In this document: positions 32,729-34,483 of the stretch, piece by piece
Layout: each line of letters starts with the position of its first letter
Numbering within the stretch: position 1 is the first letter of the stretch
Assembly (NCBI GenBank): GCA_001817055.1
Contig: MHHP01000016.1
Location: 1-34,483 of the forward strand
Direction of reading: 5' to 3'
DNA length: 34,483 nucleotides
DNA from: Candidatus Andersenbacteria bacterium RIFCSPHIGHO2_02_FULL_45_11
Lineage (GTDB): Bacteria > Patescibacteriota > Andersenbacteria > UBA10190
Translations under genes and position numbers: made by a program
Notes under the pieces: model-generated
Told to the model about the DNA's origin: nothing
What the model saw: only the letters and a program-made list of their open reading frames with translations
The model's database searches: none

Positions 32729-33151
32729 TTATTTTATTAGCACGCTTACGAGCACGCCAGCTGTTACAAGTATGCCACCCAACACATTACCAACAGTTGG
32801 TTTTTCGCTTAAAAATACAAATGCGAGAATAATTGTAAGCGCAACACTCAGCTTATCAATCGGTGCTACGCGCGATGCTTCGCCGAGTTGTAATGCCTTG
32901 TAGTAAAAGAGCCACGAAAGCCCGGTAGCAATGGCAGAAAGAATAATGAAGGTCATGGAGTATTTGGAGATCTTTGCAATATCCCCCACGTTCCCCTGAA
33001 ACCATACAATAACCCATGCGAAACCGACAATCACCACGGTACGGATTGCAACTGCAAGATTACTATCTACTCCCTTGATTCCAATTTTCCCAAATATTGC
33101 CACAAGCGATGCAAAGAAGGCGGAGGCAATGGCGTAGATAATCCAGTTCAT
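32729..33151 (-). CDS. half-size EamA/DMT family transporter
   Basis: 140 residues with four predicted helices (YAIASAFFASLVAIFGKIGI; TVVIVGFAWVIVWF; TFIILSAIATGLSWLFYYKAL; LSVALTIILAFVFLSEKP and the final GGILVTAGVLVSVLI). The ALQLGEASRVAPIDKLS segment and the four-to-five-helix single-repeat size mark a one-domain EamA protein, which must dimerise. Substrate unknown. Its ATG overlaps the end of the upstream membrane protein (ATGA), so the two are made together. Confidence 0.88.
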   Translation of the reverse strand: MNWIIYAIASAFFASLVAIFGKIGIKGVDSNLAVAIRTVVIVGFAWVIVWFQGNVGDIAKISKYSMTFIILSAIATGLSWLFYYKALQLGEASRVAPIDKLSVALTIILAFVFLSEKPTVGNVLGGILVTAGVLVSVLIK

Positions 33152-33534
33152 AATGTTGCTATTTTATCATGGATCCGGAATGTTGCTATTGCGAGCAACG
33201 GCAGCTGAAAAAGCGGTGAAAGTCCGATCCCAAGCACAGTTGGCATCAGATGGCTATACGCCCAGCGACCTTCTATAAGAGCGCGCTGTTCGATAATGAC
33301 TGCTACGAGTAGCAGTATACATGCGGAAACCATATAGCGATGCCGCTTGTTCGGCGTATCAATGAAGTAATATACGCAGGTGATAATTACTGCGTCCCAT
33401 ACGCTAGCCTTTAGACAAAGTATCCAACAATCCCAACCTGAAACGCTTACACTGTATAGAGGCATTTGAACAAGCTCCCACACGGCATTGAGAATAAACG
33501 CTATGGCAAAAATAGATGCTAAACGCTTCAACAT
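33148..33534 (-). CDS. small membrane protein
   Basis: 128 residues, about four helices (IFAIAFILNAVWELVQMPLY; VWDAVIITCVYYFI; YMVSACILLLVAVIIEQ; FQLPLLAIATF). The pattern LNAVWELVQMPLYS recurs in a widespread uncharacterised membrane family, as far as I recall. I start at MLKRLAS because TATACT ends 7 bases before that ATG; the longer frame reads into a repeat. Overlaps the EamA gene by ATGA. The last codons contain a 27-base-spaced 12-base direct repeat (AATGTTGCTATT). Confidence 0.75.
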   Translation of the reverse strand: MLKRLASIFAIAFILNAVWELVQMPLYSVSVSGWDCWILCLKASVWDAVIITCVYYFIDTPNKRHRYMVSACILLLVAVIIEQRALIEGRWAYSHLMPTVLGIGLSPLFQLPLLAIATFRIHDKIATL

Positions 33535-33541
33535 TAGTTGC

Positions 33542-33547
33542 AGTATA
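33542..33547 (-). promoter_or_regulatory. -10 box of the small membrane protein operon
   Basis: TATACT, 7 bases before ATG 33534. The REP copy B (33551-33578) occupies the place of the -35, so either the promoter has no -35 or the hairpin influences it. Confidence 0.5.
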
Positions 33548-33550
33548 CAT

Positions 33551-33578
33551 GGATTGCCCAATCAAGTTGGGCAATGAC
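33551..33578 (-). repeat. REP-like hairpin repeat, copy B
   Basis: On the minus strand GTCATTGCCCAA-CTTGA-TTGGGCAATCC. It equals copy A over 28 bases except for six changes, and these form three matched pairs that keep the 9-bp stem intact. It starts 9 bases after the HD-protein stop, in that gene's orientation. Confidence 0.9.
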
Positions 33579-33587
33579 AACGAATTA

Positions 33588-34181
33588 TTACCTGTTTTTA
33601 CTTGTAAACAGATTTTCCCACCACTGGGTTGGGCTTGTAGTATATATGGCCTTACAAAGCTGCACTGCGCGCTTAAGCGTTAATTTGTGAATATGTGCGT
33701 TTTTACGATCACCACCCTTGCCTCTTAGCCATTCTGACGCCTCTTTGTTGCCCTGCCATTCATACTCACGAAGCAATAACGCTTGATCTAATAAATCGGC
33801 ATTTTTTGCGATGATAGATTCTTTTGATTTGCGCTCTGTGTACTCATCTACAAATTCTTTGAATTCTGGGAACGGCAATGTTCCCAGTTGCTCCTCGGTC
33901 ACTTCATCTTCAAAAATCTTTACATAGCGCTTATGAATCCAATTATGGTCACCCGTCCGTGCTTCCGCAATATCATGCAAGAGTGCCATCATTACTGTCT
34001 TATACGGATCTGCTTTTTCTTCTTTCGCCAGGATCCACGCAATAAGAGCTACGCGGTATGAGTGGGACGCAATAGTATCGGAATCGTCGTTGGTAAGCAG
34101 CGTCTGACGGTGCATGCGTGGAAGCTTTCGCATGGTGCCGATCTCGAATAGGAAGTTTGCGATACGCTTGTATTTCGTCAT
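33588..34181 (-). CDS. HD-domain phosphohydrolase (YfbR/HDDC2-like)
   Basis: 197 residues. Metal-binding residues of the HD fold are in place: H40 (IASHSYRVA), H69-D70 (ALLHDIAE) and D129 (KNADLLDQALL). The IASHSYRVALIAWILA and HDIAEARTGD blocks are typical of the YfbR/HDDC2 group, which dephosphorylates deoxynucleoside monophosphates. TTGACG-N16-TACGCT lies 6 bases ahead of the ATG, so a leaderless mRNA is likely. Substrate is assumed from family only. Confidence 0.88.
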   Translation of the reverse strand: MTKYKRIANFLFEIGTMRKLPRMHRQTLLTNDDSDTIASHSYRVALIAWILAKEEKADPYKTVMMALLHDIAEARTGDHNWIHKRYVKIFEDEVTEEQLGTLPFPEFKEFVDEYTERKSKESIIAKNADLLDQALLLREYEWQGNKEASEWLRGKGGDRKNAHIHKLTLKRAVQLCKAIYTTSPTQWWENLFTSKNR

Positions 34182-34187
34182 ACAAAA

Positions 34188-34215
34188 AGCGTACTCCCCC
34201 CTAGCAAAACGTCAA
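34188..34215 (-). promoter_or_regulatory. promoter of the HD-domain gene
   Basis: TTGACG (34210-34215), 16-base spacer, TACGCT (34188-34193), 6 bases to the ATG. Its -35 sits just beyond the stop codon of the upstream flavodoxin-fold gene. Confidence 0.6.
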
Positions 34216-34217
34216 TT

Positions 34218-34483
34218 TTACGCTTTCAGCTGTGTTGCAAGCTTGGCTACTTTTTCTACAATGATATTGGCAGTTTTGGCATGCATCTCAGAATTCTGCA
34301 ACTTGCCCTCTGCATCAAACGCCTCCCATACAATAGGGATCAACACCGCCTCGCGAACATCAAACATCTGCAGCTCTGCCGCAATCTGACGCCAATGCTC
34401 AATTGAGCGGGCGCCACCCGCGACTCCACCGTATCCTACAAATCCGATTGGTTTTCCATTCCATTCTTTATAGCCATAATCCA
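34218..34483 (-). CDS. NADPH-dependent FMN reductase-like protein, C-terminal part
   Basis: The frame is open from the window edge to the TAA at 34218; 87 residues are seen. DYGYKEWNGKPIGFVGYGGVAGGARSIEHWR matches the flavodoxin-fold NAD(P)H-dependent FMN reductase family, where GYGGVAGGxR is the loop after the third strand. The remaining IVEKVAKLATQLKA is the last helix. The N-terminal FMN-phosphate loop lies outside. Confidence 0.88.
   Translation of the reverse strand, partial: DYGYKEWNGKPIGFVGYGGVAGGARSIEHWRQIAAELQMFDVREAVLIPIVWEAFDAEGKLQNSEMHAKTANIIVEKVAKLATQLKA

Noticed and set aside
5043..33578. REP-like repeats as a degenerate CRISPR array
   Set aside because: Copies are kilobases apart, single, and hairpin-shaped; no spacers or cas genes.

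Overview
The window looks like a chromosomal segment of a Candidate Phyla Radiation bacterium (Patescibacteria, most like a Parcubacteria-type genome). This is inference. The clues are a baseplate-J-like single-pass protein fused into the dnaE operon, small densely packed genes with ATGA/GTGA overlaps, a minimal threonyl-tRNA synthetase, dispersed hairpin repeats, a PFDKLRA-encoding repeat inside a gene, and many start codons sitting 6-7 bases after a -10 box. UGA is read as stop throughout (many genes end in TGA exactly at the next start), so the lineages that reassign UGA to glycine are excluded. No rRNA, tRNA or CRISPR array was seen.

Layout. 0-5 kb: the 3' part of dnaE, a coupled membrane protein, an orphan gene on the minus strand, and thrS. 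5-6.5 kb: a Fic protein and a zinc-ribbon protein, with an array of TGCACAA half-sites upstream. 6.5-13.3 kb: a three-gene minus-strand operon encoding a 1519-residue anchored surface protein, a membrane-anchored thioredoxin-like protein and a DipZ-type CcdA-thioredoxin fusion, i.e. a cysteine-containing exported protein made together with disulfide machinery. 13.5-16.5 kb: a secreted lipase-like alpha/beta hydrolase, a frameshifted two-TM gene that overlaps its start, and a KilA-N protein. 16.5-20.1 kb: a PrxQ peroxiredoxin, a DUF5678/retropepsin-like pair, an unknown 327-residue protein, and a protein with a possible inositol-monophosphatase fold.

20-30.4 kb is a defence and repair island. 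A first HTH-Panacea antitoxin/RelE-like toxin pair is followed, with overlapping start and stop codons, by an AlkD-like protein and a DUF167 protein. Next come a small secreted protein and a type I restriction-modification locus of unusual layout. Its hsdM and hsdS enclose two unrecognised genes (a zinc-ribbon protein and a two-TM protein), and all four are joined by ATGA overlaps. hsdR lies apart, behind a second HTH-Panacea/RelE-like module that has its own promoter, with a KTSC-like gene in between. This is the best candidate for an undescribed system.

30.4-34.5 kb: radC, a PIF1-like helicase broken by an internal deletion and frameshift, a small coupled gene, a half-size EamA transporter with a coupled membrane protein, an HD phosphohydrolase and the end of a flavodoxin-fold reductase. 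Hairpin elements of one design (GTCAT, stem-loop, ATCC) sit 1-10 bases after five separate stop codons. Two copies differ only by base-pair-preserving changes.
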